A stretch of DNA of 64,000 nucleotides from Maridesulfovibrio sp. (lineage in GTDB: Bacteria > Desulfobacterota > Desulfovibrionia > Desulfovibrionales > Desulfovibrionaceae). The translations under genes were made by a program, and so were the position numbers. The notes beneath the pieces are model-generated. The model was not told the DNA's origin. It worked only from the letters and a program-made list of their open reading frames with translations, and searched no databases. The stretch is taken from NCBI RefSeq assembly GCF_963676065.1, contig NZ_OY780933.1, positions 3,078,122 through 3,142,121 on the forward strand. The letters run 5' to 3'. Of the stretch, positions 1 through 9,267 are shown piece by piece; the stretch's first letter is position 1; each line of letters begins with the position of its first letter.

Positions 1-1
1 A

Positions 2-409
2 GAAATCGCGCTTAAATCACTTGAAGAATGGGGCGCTATCGTTAAGGTTCCGGATCTCGAAACCGGAATTGACTTTGTTAATAATATGGCACCCGAACAT
101 CTGGAGCTGGCTTTTGAAGACCCATGGGCAGCTATCGGCAGGATCAAACATGCCGGGGCTATTTTTATGGGGCACTTTACTCCGGAACCGGTCGGTGATT
201 ATTTCGCTGGTCCTAACCACGTTCTGCCCACAGTTGGAACGGCCAGATTTTCTTCCGCGCTTTCCGTGGGAACCTTTACTAAAAAAACCAGTCTGATCTA
301 CACAGATCAGAATTACGTCAACCGCCATGGCGGGAAAATAGCAAGACTGGCCAGACTCGAAGGACTTGAAGCTCACGCCCGTTCCGTTGAGACAAGATTA
401 AAAAACTGA
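2..409 (+). CDS. hisD: Histidinol dehydrogenase, C-terminal part
   Basis: This is the 3' end of hisD; the 5' part lies before the window. The enzyme oxidises L-histidinol to L-histidine in two NAD-dependent steps, the last stage of histidine biosynthesis, in the cytoplasm. The 135 visible residues include the family signature APEHLEL, the active-site stretch GPNHVLPT with its conserved His, and the terminal GLEAHARSVETR, whose His is a zinc ligand in characterised enzymes. The reading frame is open from base 2. It ends 62 bp before purC. No terminator is seen between them, so the two may be co-transcribed. Confidence 0.95.
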   Translation, partial: EIALKSLEEWGAIVKVPDLETGIDFVNNMAPEHLELAFEDPWAAIGRIKHAGAIFMGHFTPEPVGDYFAGPNHVLPTVGTARFSSALSVGTFTKKTSLIYTDQNYVNRHGGKIARLARLEGLEAHARSVETRLKN

Positions 410-471
410 TTCGCTCACGCGTTCTTAAATGAATGGACAAGAATCATATTAACAAAAAAGAGGATACACTG

Positions 472-1371
472 ATGTCCAAACATGTAGTTGAAACTGATAT
501 TAAAGAACTCAATCTTCTTTCCCGCGGCAAAGTCCGCGATATTTATGAAGTGGATGATGATAAACTCCTGCTGGTCACCACCGACAGAATCTCAGCTTAT
601 GATGTCATCATGCCTACTCCCATCGACGATAAAGGCAAAATCCTGAACCAGATCACCCTGTTCTGGATGGATATGTTCAAAGATATTGTCCCCAACCACT
701 TGATCGCATCCAAAGTGGATGACTATCCGGAAGTACTTCACAAATACCGTGAGCAGCTTGAAGGACGCTCTGTACTGGTCAAAAAAGCCAAGCCCCTGCC
801 TATTGAATGCATTGTGCGTGGATACATAACAGGATCAGGCTGGAAGGATTACCAGAAAACAGGCGAAGTCTGCGGCCATAAACTTCCTGAAGGCCTGAAA
901 GAATCTGAGATGCTTGAACAGCCCCTGTTCACTCCTTCCACCAAAGCTGAGCTGGGCGAGCATGATGAAAATATTTCCGTTGAAAAAGCCATGGAAATGC
1001 TCGGTGAAGATCTGCTTAAAAAAGTTCAGGACGTAACACTTTCTATCTATAAACGTGGCCGTGATTATGCCCGCGAAAAAGGGATCATCATAGCAGATAC
1101 CAAGTTTGAATTCGGCTTGATTGATGGCGAACTGATACTCATCGATGAAGTACTGACCCCTGATTCATCACGTTTCTGGCCTATGAATGGCTATGAAGCC
1201 GGAAAATCCCAGCCTAGTTTCGATAAACAGTTCCTGCGTGACTGGCTGACTGAAATCGAGTTTAACAAACAGCCTCCGGCCCCTGAAGTTCCTGCTGAAA
1301 TCGCCGGCAAAACCCGTGATAAATACATGGAAGCGTTTACCCTCTTGACTGAAAGCAAACTTGACGCTTAA
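472..1371 (+). CDS. purC: Phosphoribosylaminoimidazole-succinocarboxamide synthase
   Basis: SAICAR synthetase joins aspartate to CAIR with ATP in de novo purine synthesis. The 299-residue protein begins [15 protein letters not shown] and carries GKVRDIY near its N-terminus, the [12 protein letters not shown] nucleotide-binding segment and [14 protein letters not shown]. This is the roughly 300-residue form rather than the 240-residue E. coli form. The reading frame opens upstream at an ATG at 433, but AGAGGA at 459-464 sits 7 bases before the ATG at 472, so 472 is the better start. Nothing in the sequence points to unusual regulation. Confidence 0.96.
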   Translation: MSKHVVETDIKELNLLSRGKVRDIYEVDDDKLLLVTTDRISAYDVIMPTPIDDKGKILNQITLFWMDMFKDIVPNHLIASKVDDYPEVLHKYREQLEGRSVLVKKAKPLPIECIVRGYITGSGWKDYQKTGEVCGHKLPEGLKESEMLEQPLFTPSTKAELGEHDENISVEKAMEMLGEDLLKKVQDVTLSIYKRGRDYAREKGIIIADTKFEFGLIDGELILIDEVLTPDSSRFWPMNGYEAGKSQPSFDKQFLRDWLTEIEFNKQPPAPEVPAEIAGKTRDKYMEAFTLLTESKLDA

Positions 1372-1523
1372 GTTATTGCGCTACAGCTATTAAGATTAAT
1401 GATGCCTCCGGCGTGATTTCTTGGCATGTCTGTATCCGGTCTAATAAGTTAAACTAATGCGGCTCTACGGACTGAACAGCTCAAAGAGATCGAAAGTACG
1501 AGAGGAAAAAAAAGGAGACATAA

Positions 1524-2288
1524 ATGCTTTTGGAAGGAAAAAAGGCACTGATTTTCGGTGTAGCTAATAAAAAAAGCATTGCTTACGGCATCGCTAAGCA
1601 GTTTAAGGAACAGGGAGCCAAGCTGGCTTTCAGCTATGTGAACGATGCTATCCAGAAACGCGTTGAGCCTATCAGCGAAGAACTGGGCGGAGAATTCACT
1701 TTTCAGTGTGACGTGCAGAGTGATGAAAGCATCGCGGCTTCCGTTGAAGAAGTGAAAAAACAGTGGGGAGATATCGATATCCTCATTCATTCCGTTGCCT
1801 TTGCAAACCGGGATGATCTTAAGAACCGCTATATTGAAACTTCACGCGATGGTTTCCATCTTGCTATGGATGTTTCCGCATACTCTCTGGTCAGCCTTTG
1901 CAACGCTTACGAATCGATGATTAATTCCGGTGGTTCCGTAATGGCGATGACTTATCTCGGTTCAAGCAGGGTAATCACCAACTATAATGTTATGGGTGTG
2001 GCTAAAGCGACTCTTGAAGCAAGCGTCCGCTATCTTGCCGTTGACCTCGGTGAGAAAAATGTCCGCATCAATGCTATAAGCGCCGGTCCTATCAAGACCC
2101 TGGCTGCTTCCGGTATATCCAGCTTTAAAGACATTTTCCGTCACATTGAAGAAAGGGCTCCCCTTAAACGCAATGTGACAACCGAAGATGTAGGTAAAAC
2201 CGCTGTTTATTATGCATCCGATCTTTCCGCCGGAGTAACCGGGGAAACTCATTTCGTGGATTGCGGCTACAATATCCTTGGAATTTAA
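1524..2288 (+). CDS. fabI: Enoyl-[acyl-carrier-protein] reductase (NADH), FabI
   Basis: FabI reduces the trans-2-enoyl-ACP bond in the last step of each fatty-acid elongation cycle. The 254-residue protein is a divergent short-chain dehydrogenase. The cofactor-binding segment GVANKKSIAYGIA is at residues 12-24. The catalytic pair is Tyr154-x6-Lys161 (YNVMGVAK), with the second conserved Tyr at 144 (TYLG), which matches the FabI arrangement rather than generic SDRs. AAGGAGA at 1512-1518 precedes the ATG. It is a single-gene unit closed by the hairpin at 2361-2397. The 152 bp upstream show no recognisable operator. Confidence 0.96.
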   Translation: MLLEGKKALIFGVANKKSIAYGIAKQFKEQGAKLAFSYVNDAIQKRVEPISEELGGEFTFQCDVQSDESIAASVEEVKKQWGDIDILIHSVAFANRDDLKNRYIETSRDGFHLAMDVSAYSLVSLCNAYESMINSGGSVMAMTYLGSSRVITNYNVMGVAKATLEASVRYLAVDLGEKNVRINAISAGPIKTLAASGISSFKDIFRHIEERAPLKRNVTTEDVGKTAVYYASDLSAGVTGETHFVDCGYNILGI

Positions 2289-2360
2289 TCGTTACAGGCA
2301 GGTTTGCGATTCAGTGCTTAAAAGCCCTTTTCTGCGCTGCCTAAGCCTTTAAAAGTTCAA

Positions 2361-2397
2361 AAGCCGGAAGTATTATTGCTTCCGGCTTTTTTATTTT
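2361..2397 (+). terminator. Intrinsic terminator after fabI
   Basis: A perfect 10-bp stem (AAGCCGGAAG at 2361-2370 with CTTCCGGCTT at 2379-2388) has an 8-base loop and is followed by a run of T. It lies 73 bp after the fabI stop. Confidence 0.9.
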
Positions 2398-2419
2398 TCA
2401 TATATAGTCTCAAACCAGC

Positions 2420-2483
2420 TTGACATGAGTACGCGAAGGGAATAAGTATCCCTTCTTGCCTTGCCCTTATATTAGGAAAGGGC
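2420..2483 (+). promoter_or_regulatory. Putative promoter and leader hairpins of the rpsF operon
   Basis: TTGACA at 2420-2425 is a consensus -35 box, with a weak -10 candidate TAAGTA at 2443-2448 after a 17-base spacer. Two hairpins follow: GAAGGGA (2435-2441) with TCCCTTC (2449-2455), and GCCCTT (2463-2468) with AAGGGC (2478-2483). Bacterial rpsF leaders often bind the S6:S18 complex for feedback control. I see hairpins but cannot confirm the CCG bulge typical of that motif, so autoregulation is only a possibility. Confidence 0.4.
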
Positions 2484-2508
2484 CATAGACCATAAGGAGG
2501 AGTTAATA

Positions 2509-2820
2509 ATGCTCAGAAAGTATGAAGTACTTTTGCTTTTGAGCCCTGAACTTGCGAGCGACAGCCGTAAGGAAATCGTAGAGGGACTCATCGCAATTAT
2601 CGACCGCGAAGGCGGAAAAATGGATGAGACCGACGATTGGGGTTCCCGCCAGTTGGCTTACCCTGTCCAGAACCAGACCCGTGGATACTATGTCCGCCTC
2701 GTTTTCGACGCACCCGGTCCGCTGGTTGCAGAACTCGAACGCAACATTCGTATCACCGATGGTATCTTCAAGTTCGTAACTGTTAAACTTGATGAAACCG
2801 TAAAGGCAGAGGAGGCTTAA
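2509..2820 (+). CDS. rpsF: 30S ribosomal protein S6
   Basis: S6 binds S18 in the platform of the small subunit. The 103-residue protein begins [15 protein letters not shown] and contains the typical central segment [21 protein letters not shown], the ferredoxin-like RNA-binding fold of the S6 family. AAGGAGG at 2493-2499 precedes the ATG. It is the first gene of the classical rpsF-rpsR-rplI cluster, with 2 bases between its stop and the rpsR start, so translation is probably coupled. Confidence 0.97.
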   Translation: MLRKYEVLLLLSPELASDSRKEIVEGLIAIIDREGGKMDETDDWGSRQLAYPVQNQTRGYYVRLVFDAPGPLVAELERNIRITDGIFKFVTVKLDETVKAEEA

Positions 2821-2822
2821 TC

Positions 2823-3083
2823 ATGGCATTCAAAAGAAAATTCACACCCAAAAGAAAGTTCTGCCGCTTCTGTGCGGATAAGAACCTTCCCCTCGATTAT
2901 AAACGTCCTGACATTCTCAGAGACTTCGTAACCGAGCGCGGCAAAATTATTGCCCGCAGAATTACCGGTACATGCGCCAAGCATCAGCGTCGTCTGACCA
3001 CTGAAATCAAGCGTTCCAGACAGATGGCTCTCATGCACTACACCACTGTGCACAGCACTGATGTAAAGAAAAAGAGCATCTAG
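2823..3083 (+). CDS. rpsR: 30S ribosomal protein S18
   Basis: S18 is the small-subunit partner of S6. The 86-residue basic protein carries KFCRFC near its N-terminus and the conserved core [25 protein letters not shown] followed by the CAKHQRRL segment. Some lineages hold zinc with Cys at these positions, and three Cys are present here (in CRFC and at GTCAK). It follows rpsF by 2 bases and precedes rplI by 9 bases in the same operon. Confidence 0.97.
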   Translation: MAFKRKFTPKRKFCRFCADKNLPLDYKRPDILRDFVTERGKIIARRITGTCAKHQRRLTTEIKRSRQMALMHYTTVHSTDVKKKSI

Positions 3084-3092
3084 GGGGATCAC

Positions 3093-3635
3093 ATGAAACT
3101 TATTTTACGTGCCGATGTAGACTCCCTTGGTAGCCTTGGTGACATCGTATCAGTTAAATCCGGTTATGGCCGTAACTACCTGATTCCTCAGGGACTGGCC
3201 ATGCCTGCTTCCGAAGCTAACCTCAAGCAGTTCGAGCTTGAAAAAAGAAAGCTTCAGGAAATGGCTGATAACCTGCGCACTCAGGCTGAAGGTCTCAGAG
3301 ACAAACTGGCTGAAGTTGAAGCTAAAATCGAAGTTCGCGTTGGTGAAGGCGATAAACTGTACGGTTCCGTAACCGCAGTTAACATTGCTGAAGCTCTCGC
3401 TGAAATGGATTTCGATATTGACCGCAGAAAAATCCTGCTGGGCGAACCTATCCGTTCTCTCGGTGAATATGCTATCGAAATCAAACTCCACCCCGAAGTT
3501 CGCGGTGAAGTAAAACTGGTCGTAGCCAAAGTTGGCGGACTGGTTGAAGAAGAGCCCGCTGAAGAGGTTGAAGCTCCCGCTGAAACCGAAGCGCCCGTAG
3601 CTGAAGCAGATGCAGAAGCAGAAGCAGAAGCGTAG
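3093..3635 (+). CDS. rplI: 50S ribosomal protein L9 with acidic C-terminal tail
   Basis: L9 binds 23S rRNA near the L1 stalk and helps to limit frameshifting. The N-terminal domain begins MKLILRADVDSLGSLGDIV and includes the signature GYGRNYLIPQGLA. The usual length is about 148 residues. This one has 180, because a Glu/Ala/Pro-rich tail of about 30 residues follows the normal C-terminal domain. The tail is encoded by a repetitive GCAGAA tract (about 3605-3632), inside which the dnaB frame opens. Confidence 0.96.
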   Translation: MKLILRADVDSLGSLGDIVSVKSGYGRNYLIPQGLAMPASEANLKQFELEKRKLQEMADNLRTQAEGLRDKLAEVEAKIEVRVGEGDKLYGSVTAVNIAEALAEMDFDIDRRKILLGEPIRSLGEYAIEIKLHPEVRGEVKLVVAKVGGLVEEEPAEEVEAPAETEAPVAEADAEAEAEA

Positions 3636-5037
3636 ATCCGGCTCAGACTACAATTCGGGCGGAGCGTCTAACGACGCTTCGTCCGATCTTTTGCGTAAAG
3701 TCCCGCCCCATAACCTTGAAGCCGAACAGGCTGTTCTTGGCGGAGTCTTCTTAAGCAATACAATATTTAACGACCTCATTGATGTAGTCAAGTCCGACGA
3801 CTTCTACTCCCCTGCCCATCGGGAAATTTTCCGCTCCTTTGAAGCTCTCTACACACGCAATGCCCCCATAGATCTGATCACTGTTCAGGAATACCTGACC
3901 GCCAGTGACAAAATAGATTCTGTTGGAGGAGCTGTTTATCTTGCTGAGCTATCCAATTCCGTTGTCAGCTCCGCAAATGCCCTGCACCATGCTGAAATCG
4001 TAGCTGAAAAATCTATTCAACGCAGTCTGATCGATGCAGCCGCTAATATTATTAATGAGAGCTTTGATACTCAGGATGTAAAGGAACTTCTGGACCATTC
4101 CGAGCAGTCAATCTTCGATATTACCGATTCCAAAAAGAATACAACCCTTAAGGGCAGCAAGGCTATTATTACCGAGGTTTTTCAAGACCTTGAAAAAAGA
4201 GTTAATCAGTCTTCATTAATTACCGGAATACCGACAACTTATCACAAATTTGATGAGATGACTGCTGGTCTGCAAAATTCCGACCTGATTATCATCGCCG
4301 GGCGTCCCAGTATGGGGAAAACCGCATTCGCGCTGAACGTAGCCATGCGTGCCGCCCTTCATTCCGGAGTCACCACCGCTGTTTTCTCACTTGAAATGGC
4401 AATGGGTCAGTTGATGACCCGTATGCTGGCTTGTCACGGTAAAGTTGATCTGTCTCGTTTAAGAACAGGCCAGCTTGATGACGAAGACTGGGCCAAGCTT
4501 TATGATGCAGCAGATGACTTGACACAATCACCTATTTTTATTGATGATACCCCTGCTATTTCCACAATGGAATTACGCGCTCGATGCAGACGGTTAAAAT
4601 CTCAACATAATCTTGGTCTGGTTATGGTTGATTACCTGCAGCTGATGCGCTCCAGTGCACGAACCGATTCTCGTGAACAGGAAATTTCTGACATTTCGCG
4701 AACTCTTAAGGCCCTTGCGAAAGAACTTCAGATTCCCGTAATCGCGTTATCGCAGCTCAACCGTAAAGTTGAAGAACGCACTGACAAACGCCCCATGATG
4801 TCCGATTTACGTGAATCAGGTGCTATTGAGCAGGATGCTGATATCATCCTCTTCCTTTACCGTGAAGATTTTTACAACAAAAAAGAAGACAAACCGCTTA
4901 CCAACAAAGCGGAAGTCATCATAGGTAAACAGCGTAACGGACCTACAGGAATCGTTGAACTGGCCTTTCTCGGTCCTTATACCGCCTTTGAAAACCTTGC
5001 TGCCGAGCCATATCCGTCCGAATACGACGATGAGTAA
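3610..5037 (+). CDS. dnaB: Replicative DNA helicase DnaB
   Basis: DnaB is the hexameric fork helicase that unwinds the lagging-strand template. The N-terminal primase-binding domain begins near KVPPHNLEAEQAVLGGVF. The RecA-like core has Walker A GRPSMGKT near residue 235, Walker B VMVDYLQLM near residue 340 and the C-terminal arginine-finger region RESGAIEQDADIILFLYR. At 475 residues the length is normal. The only ATG upstream of the conserved domain (3610) lies inside the last 26 bases of rplI in the +1 frame, and no clear ribosome-binding site precedes it. A TTG at 3691 is the main alternative. Coupled translation with rplI is likely. Confidence 0.95.
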   Translation: MQKQKQKRRSGSDYNSGGASNDASSDLLRKVPPHNLEAEQAVLGGVFLSNTIFNDLIDVVKSDDFYSPAHREIFRSFEALYTRNAPIDLITVQEYLTASDKIDSVGGAVYLAELSNSVVSSANALHHAEIVAEKSIQRSLIDAAANIINESFDTQDVKELLDHSEQSIFDITDSKKNTTLKGSKAIITEVFQDLEKRVNQSSLITGIPTTYHKFDEMTAGLQNSDLIIIAGRPSMGKTAFALNVAMRAALHSGVTTAVFSLEMAMGQLMTRMLACHGKVDLSRLRTGQLDDEDWAKLYDAADDLTQSPIFIDDTPAISTMELRARCRRLKSQHNLGLVMVDYLQLMRSSARTDSREQEISDISRTLKALAKELQIPVIALSQLNRKVEERTDKRPMMSDLRESGAIEQDADIILFLYREDFYNKKEDKPLTNKAEVIIGKQRNGPTGIVELAFLGPYTAFENLAAEPYPSEYDDE

Positions 5038-5087
5038 TCGGATATTATTTATGACGTGATGCACTGAAAAATTATACGGAGAAATTA

Positions 5088-6386
5088 ATGTACTTTCATG
5101 AAGCCGAAACCCTTGAAAGAGGAAAACTGGAAGAACTTCAGGTTAATAGACTGAAAAGAACAATTGAGCAGGCTGCCAAATCTCCGTATTACAGTGAAGT
5201 TTTTAAGAAAAACGACATAGATTCATCCATCATCAAAACCGCTGATGATATCACCAAACTTCCTTTCACTACAAAAGACGACCTGCGCTCCCAATATCCT
5301 TATGGATTATTGACCCAGCCGCTGGATAATTTTGTGCGTTTACACGCATCTTCCGGAACAACCGGAACTCCTACCGCTATTCTTTACACACAAAAAGACC
5401 TTGATACATGGGCTGATCTCATGGCCCGCTCCATGTATTCCATCGGACTAAGAAAAAGCGATGTTTTTCAGAATATGTCAGGATACGGACTCTTTACCGG
5501 AGGCCTTGGTATCCACTACGGTGCGGAAAAACTCGGTTGTGTTACCATACCTGCAGGGGCCGGAAACACTAAACGCCAGATTAAACTTATCCGCGACTTT
5601 AATGTAACCGGGCTGCATATTATCCCCTCTTTTGCTCTCTATTTCGCTTCCAAAGTACGCGAAGAAGGTTTCGATCCAGCAGATATGCCGTGGAGAGTCG
5701 CCTTGATCGGTGCTGAGCCGCACACTGAGCATACCCGGCGTAAGATTGAAGAACTCATGCATATCAAAGCGTACAATTCTTACGGCCTGTCTGAAATGAA
5801 CGGTCCGGGAGTCGCTTTTGAATGTACTGAGCAAAATGGTATGCATGTCTGGGAAGATGCCTACATTGCAGAAATCATTAATCCGGAAACAGGCGAGCAC
5901 GTCGCAGAGGGTGAAATCGGAGAATTGGTCATGACCACCCTTACCCGTGAAGGTATGCCCATTATACGCTACCGCACACGTGATCTGACCCGCTTTCTTC
6001 CCGGAGAATGCACGTGCGGAAGAACTTCACGCCGCATAGACCGCATCATGGGCCGCGCGGATGATATGCTCATTCTCAAGGGTGTTAATATCTACCCCAT
6101 GCAGATTGAAAGAATCATCATGAGCATTCCCGAGGTGGGACAGAACTACCTCATTGAGCTTATCAAAGAAGGCCTCATGGATCAGATCAGGGTCAAAGTG
6201 GAAATTAAGGAAGAATATTTCATCGAGGATATGCGCGTACTTCAGGGCATTCAGAAAAAGATTGCCTCCATGTTACGCGACGAAATCCTGATCACCCCCA
6301 GAATTGAACTGGTGCAGCATAACTCCATCCCCAAGGCGGAAGGTAAAGCTGTACGTGTAGTTGATCTTCGGGACGTAGAGGAATAA
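5088..6386 (+). CDS. Phenylacetate--CoA ligase family protein (PaaK-like)
   Basis: This AMP-forming acyl-CoA synthetase probably activates an aryl acid such as phenylacetate or indoleacetate to its CoA thioester. The 432-residue protein has the phosphate-binding loop HASSGTTGTPTAI (about residue 87), the adenine-region motif SYGLSEMNGPG and a C-terminal lid domain beginning GRADDMLILKGVNIYPMQIE. The length and the GVNIYP signature fit the PaaK branch. It has a good Shine-Dalgarno (GGAG at 5079-5082) and lies 3 bases before the DUF456 gene. In Desulfovibrio-type bacteria such ligases serve fermentation of aromatic amino acids. Its substrate cannot be read from sequence. Confidence 0.85.
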   Translation: MYFHEAETLERGKLEELQVNRLKRTIEQAAKSPYYSEVFKKNDIDSSIIKTADDITKLPFTTKDDLRSQYPYGLLTQPLDNFVRLHASSGTTGTPTAILYTQKDLDTWADLMARSMYSIGLRKSDVFQNMSGYGLFTGGLGIHYGAEKLGCVTIPAGAGNTKRQIKLIRDFNVTGLHIIPSFALYFASKVREEGFDPADMPWRVALIGAEPHTEHTRRKIEELMHIKAYNSYGLSEMNGPGVAFECTEQNGMHVWEDAYIAEIINPETGEHVAEGEIGELVMTTLTREGMPIIRYRTRDLTRFLPGECTCGRTSRRIDRIMGRADDMLILKGVNIYPMQIERIIMSIPEVGQNYLIELIKEGLMDQIRVKVEIKEEYFIEDMRVLQGIQKKIASMLRDEILITPRIELVQHNSIPKAEGKAVRVVDLRDVEE

Positions 6387-6389
6387 AAA

Positions 6390-6893
6390 ATGATTACCGC
6401 GTTAGCAGTACTCGTTCTTCTGCTTATGTTGTGCTCTCTGGCACTGCACGTTTTCGGACTCCCGGCCAACTGGCTGGTTCTGGCGCTTGTTACCTGCTGG
6501 AAATTCTACCAGCCCGAAGCAATGACCTGGAACTTTATCATAATTCTCGGAATCATCGCCTTTATTGGGGAAATTCTGGAATTTGTGGCTCAGTATTTTG
6601 GTGGTAAGAAATACGGGGCAACAGGACGTGGCAACATTGGCGCGTTCATTGGTGCCATCGGCGGAGCTATTCTCGGAGCCCCCTTCTTTTTCGGTCTCGG
6701 AGCCCTTCCCGGAGCATTACTAGGCTCATTTGGAGGTTGTCTGATTCTTGAGCTGACCCATGGCAGATCCTTTGACGAAGCAAAGCATTCGGCATGGGGC
6801 GCCTTCTGGGGCAAAGCTTTCGGCATGGCCATTAAAATCAGCCTTGGCGTGTGGATGTTCGCCATGAGTACTCCTAAAATCTGGCCTGCTTAA
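6390..6893 (+). CDS. DUF456 family integral membrane protein
   Basis: This is a 167-residue hydrophobic protein of unknown function. It has several predicted membrane segments, starting with a strong N-terminal helix (residues 2-28). A glycine-rich central region (KKYGATGRGNIGAFIGAIGGAILGAP, seen at residues 72-97) is characteristic of the DUF456 family. It starts 3 bases after the aryl-CoA ligase stop, so it is almost certainly in the same operon. No enzymatic motif is visible. Confidence 0.8.
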   Translation: MITALAVLVLLLMLCSLALHVFGLPANWLVLALVTCWKFYQPEAMTWNFIIILGIIAFIGEILEFVAQYFGGKKYGATGRGNIGAFIGAIGGAILGAPFFFGLGALPGALLGSFGGCLILELTHGRSFDEAKHSAWGAFWGKAFGMAIKISLGVWMFAMSTPKIWPA

Positions 6894-7014
6894 TTGCGCA
6901 TTATAGGCCTTCGGCGGGCAATATAAACTGAACCTATTTAACACCTATCCGGCCAGCCCTATTGAAAGTTTCTTTGAACCCCGGAGGGCCACCGGAGGAA
7001 AAAAGGATGTAATT

Positions 7015-8466
7015 ATGTCTCATGCAAATGAATTTCCGAAATACCGCGGCAAAATGGAATATCATTGTCTGGGCTGCAATGCTCGATACGACATTAACGA
7101 ACTTCACTATACCTGCCCTGAATGCGGCTCTGTTTTCATCCTTGAAGACACAAACTTTGCCGAGCTGAAAAAGACCAGCGGTAAGGAATGGCGTGAGATT
7201 TTTGATGCTCGCTGCGCGACAAAAAATGACAGTCTGCGCGGTATTTTCCGATTCTACGAACTTTTTGCTCCGGTTGTTGACGAAGATGAAATCATATTTC
7301 TCGGTGAGGGTAACACGCCTATTGTAGCCTCCAGCGAAGCTCTTAACGCTGTAACCGGAATCAAGACCGCTTATAAAAATGACGGTCAGAACCCCAGCGC
7401 ATCCTTTAAAGACAGAGGCATGGCCTGTGCCTTCAGTTACATAAATGCCCTGATGAATAAAAACAGCTGGGATGAAATCCTGACTGTCTGCGCTTCCACC
7501 GGTGATACTTCCGCCGCCGCAGCTCTTTATGCTTCTTATATGAAAAGCGGTGTAAAATCCGTTGTTATTCTTCCGCAGGGTAAGGTAACTCCGCAGCAGC
7601 TGGCTCAGCCGCTCGGCAGCGGAGCCACAGTGCTTGAAGTTCCCGGAGTTTTTGATGACTGCATGAAGGTTGTTGAGAATCTGGCCGACAACTACCGCGT
7701 CGCGCTGCTTAACTCTAAGAACGCATGGCGTATTCTTGGTCAGGAGTCATACGCTTTTGAAATTGCCCAGTGGTACGATTGGGACCTGAAAGATAAGTGC
7801 ATCTTTGTTCCCATTGGAAATGCAGGCAACATCACAGCTATTATGGCCGGATTCCTGAAATTGTATGAGCTCGAAATTATTTCCGAACTGCCCCGCGTTT
7901 TCGGTGTCCAGTCAGCCCATGCGGACCCTGTCTACCGCTACTACTCTGTAGAAGATGAAAATGAACGTGAATACAAACCAGTTAAGGTGCAGCCCTCTGT
8001 TGCACAGGCAGCCATGATCGGAAACCCGGTTTCCTTTCCGAGGGTAAAGCATTTTGCTGAGAAGTTTGAAGCTATCGGCGGTAAAAAAGCATTTCAGGTC
8101 GTTCAGGTCAGCGAGCAGATGATTATGGATTCAATGCTGCTTGCCAATTCACACGGACATATCGCCTGCACACAGGGCGGCGAATGCTTTGCCGGATTAA
8201 TCCGAGCCAAGGAGTTGGGATTGATCAACGAGAACGAAAGTGCCGTACTTGATTCTACCGCTCATCAACTTAAATTCATTGGTTTCCAGGATATGTATTA
8301 CCGGAATGCGTTCCCCGCTGAATACGAAGTAACCCCGGACTCTACCCGAGCCAACAAGCCTGAACTTGTAATTGAAAGCAGTGAAAAGGAAAAAATGCCT
8401 GAAGCTGATTATATTGCTAAGGCAGCAGAAAACGTTGTTTCCATGCTCGGTTTGGAGAAAAAATAA
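7015..8466 (+). CDS. thrC: Threonine synthase
   Basis: This PLP enzyme turns O-phospho-L-homoserine into threonine. The 483-residue protein has an N-terminal zinc-ribbon with Cys18, Cys21, Cys34 and Cys37, then the PLP fold. SASFKDRG, near residue 130, holds the cofactor lysine. ASTGDTSAAAALYA is the next conserved block, and PIGNAGN is the phosphate-binding loop. The zinc ribbon and length place it in the class II-like group. A GGAGGA sequence about 13 bases upstream is followed by AAAAAAGGA nearer the ATG. The TAA abuts the GTG of the next gene. Confidence 0.93.
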   Translation: MSHANEFPKYRGKMEYHCLGCNARYDINELHYTCPECGSVFILEDTNFAELKKTSGKEWREIFDARCATKNDSLRGIFRFYELFAPVVDEDEIIFLGEGNTPIVASSEALNAVTGIKTAYKNDGQNPSASFKDRGMACAFSYINALMNKNSWDEILTVCASTGDTSAAAALYASYMKSGVKSVVILPQGKVTPQQLAQPLGSGATVLEVPGVFDDCMKVVENLADNYRVALLNSKNAWRILGQESYAFEIAQWYDWDLKDKCIFVPIGNAGNITAIMAGFLKLYELEIISELPRVFGVQSAHADPVYRYYSVEDENEREYKPVKVQPSVAQAAMIGNPVSFPRVKHFAEKFEAIGGKKAFQVVQVSEQMIMDSMLLANSHGHIACTQGGECFAGLIRAKELGLINENESAVLDSTAHQLKFIGFQDMYYRNAFPAEYEVTPDSTRANKPELVIESSEKEKMPEADYIAKAAENVVSMLGLEKK

Positions 8467-9210
8467 GTGGCCAAAAAGGAACGTGCTGATCAGATGCTTT
8501 TCGCTCAAGGTCTTTCAGAAAGCCGCGAGCAGGCTAAGCGTATGATCATGGCCGGACAGGCTCATTACCTTAAAGACGGCCAGAAAATTCCAGTAACCAA
8601 GCCCGGAATGCAACTTGATCCGGCTCTTGAAATTGTCGTAAAAGGACGGGACCGTTTTGTCAGCCGTGGCGGTTATAAATTACTGACCGCCATAGAAGAA
8701 CTTGGTCTTGATCCCGATGGTAAGGTTGCTTTAGACGCGGGTGCATCCACCGGTGGTTTTACAGATTGCCTGCTCCAATTTGGTGCCCTGAGAGTCTATG
8801 CAGCCGATGTAGGATACGGACAGCTGCACTGGAAGCTACAGCAGGACGAACGGGTCACTAATCTTGAACGCATAAATCTACGCCATGCTGAAGAAGGACT
8901 TCTTCCGGAAAAAGTGGATCTGGCCGTCTGTGACGTTTCTTTTATTTCATTGACCAAAATTCTTCCGGCATTAGTTCGCCTGCTCAAGGCTGACGGAGAA
9001 ATAGTCTGCCTGATTAAGCCGCAATTTGAAGTCGGCCCCGGCCAGACAGATAAGGGCGTGGTCCGAGATAAAGCCTTGAGGCAGCAGGCTGTAGATATGA
9101 TCGTACACTTTGCAGCATCCGAACTCGGTTTACAGCTTAAAGGTCTTGTTCCTTCAAGTATTAAAGGACCTAAAGGTAACCAGGAATATCTAGCGTATTT
9201 TATTCTTTAA
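8467..9210 (+). CDS. tlyA: TlyA-family rRNA (cytidine-2'-O)-methyltransferase
   Basis: TlyA-type proteins methylate ribose at 16S and 23S rRNA sites and were first called hemolysins. The 247-residue protein has an N-terminal S4 RNA-binding domain (residues 1-60; RADQMLFAQGLSESREQAKRMI is typical) and an FtsJ-like Rossmann domain. LDAGASTGGFTDCLLQ is the SAM-binding motif, and CDVSFISL and LIKPQFEVG follow. The start is a GTG directly after the thrC TAA, so translation is coupled. Whether it methylates one or both subunits cannot be told from sequence. Confidence 0.9.
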   Translation: MAKKERADQMLFAQGLSESREQAKRMIMAGQAHYLKDGQKIPVTKPGMQLDPALEIVVKGRDRFVSRGGYKLLTAIEELGLDPDGKVALDAGASTGGFTDCLLQFGALRVYAADVGYGQLHWKLQQDERVTNLERINLRHAEEGLLPEKVDLAVCDVSFISLTKILPALVRLLKADGEIVCLIKPQFEVGPGQTDKGVVRDKALRQQAVDMIVHFAASELGLQLKGLVPSSIKGPKGNQEYLAYFIL

Positions 9211-9233
9211 TTCGTAGAATATGATTATTTTTA

Positions 9234-9267
9234 AAAGGCAGTTGCATATATGCGGCTGCCTTTTTTT
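9234..9267 (+). terminator. Intrinsic terminator after tlyA
   Basis: AAAGGCAG and CTGCCTTT form the base of a hairpin whose inner part GCATATATGC is itself self-complementary. Seven T follow. It lies 24 bp after the tlyA stop. Confidence 0.85.

Noticed and set aside
433-471. 13-codon N-terminal extension of purC
   Set aside because: The ATG at 472 has AGAGGA at ideal distance and the extension is not typical of PurC.
1380-1520. Possible FabT/FapR-type operator before fabI
   Set aside because: No convincing palindrome is present in the intergenic sequence.
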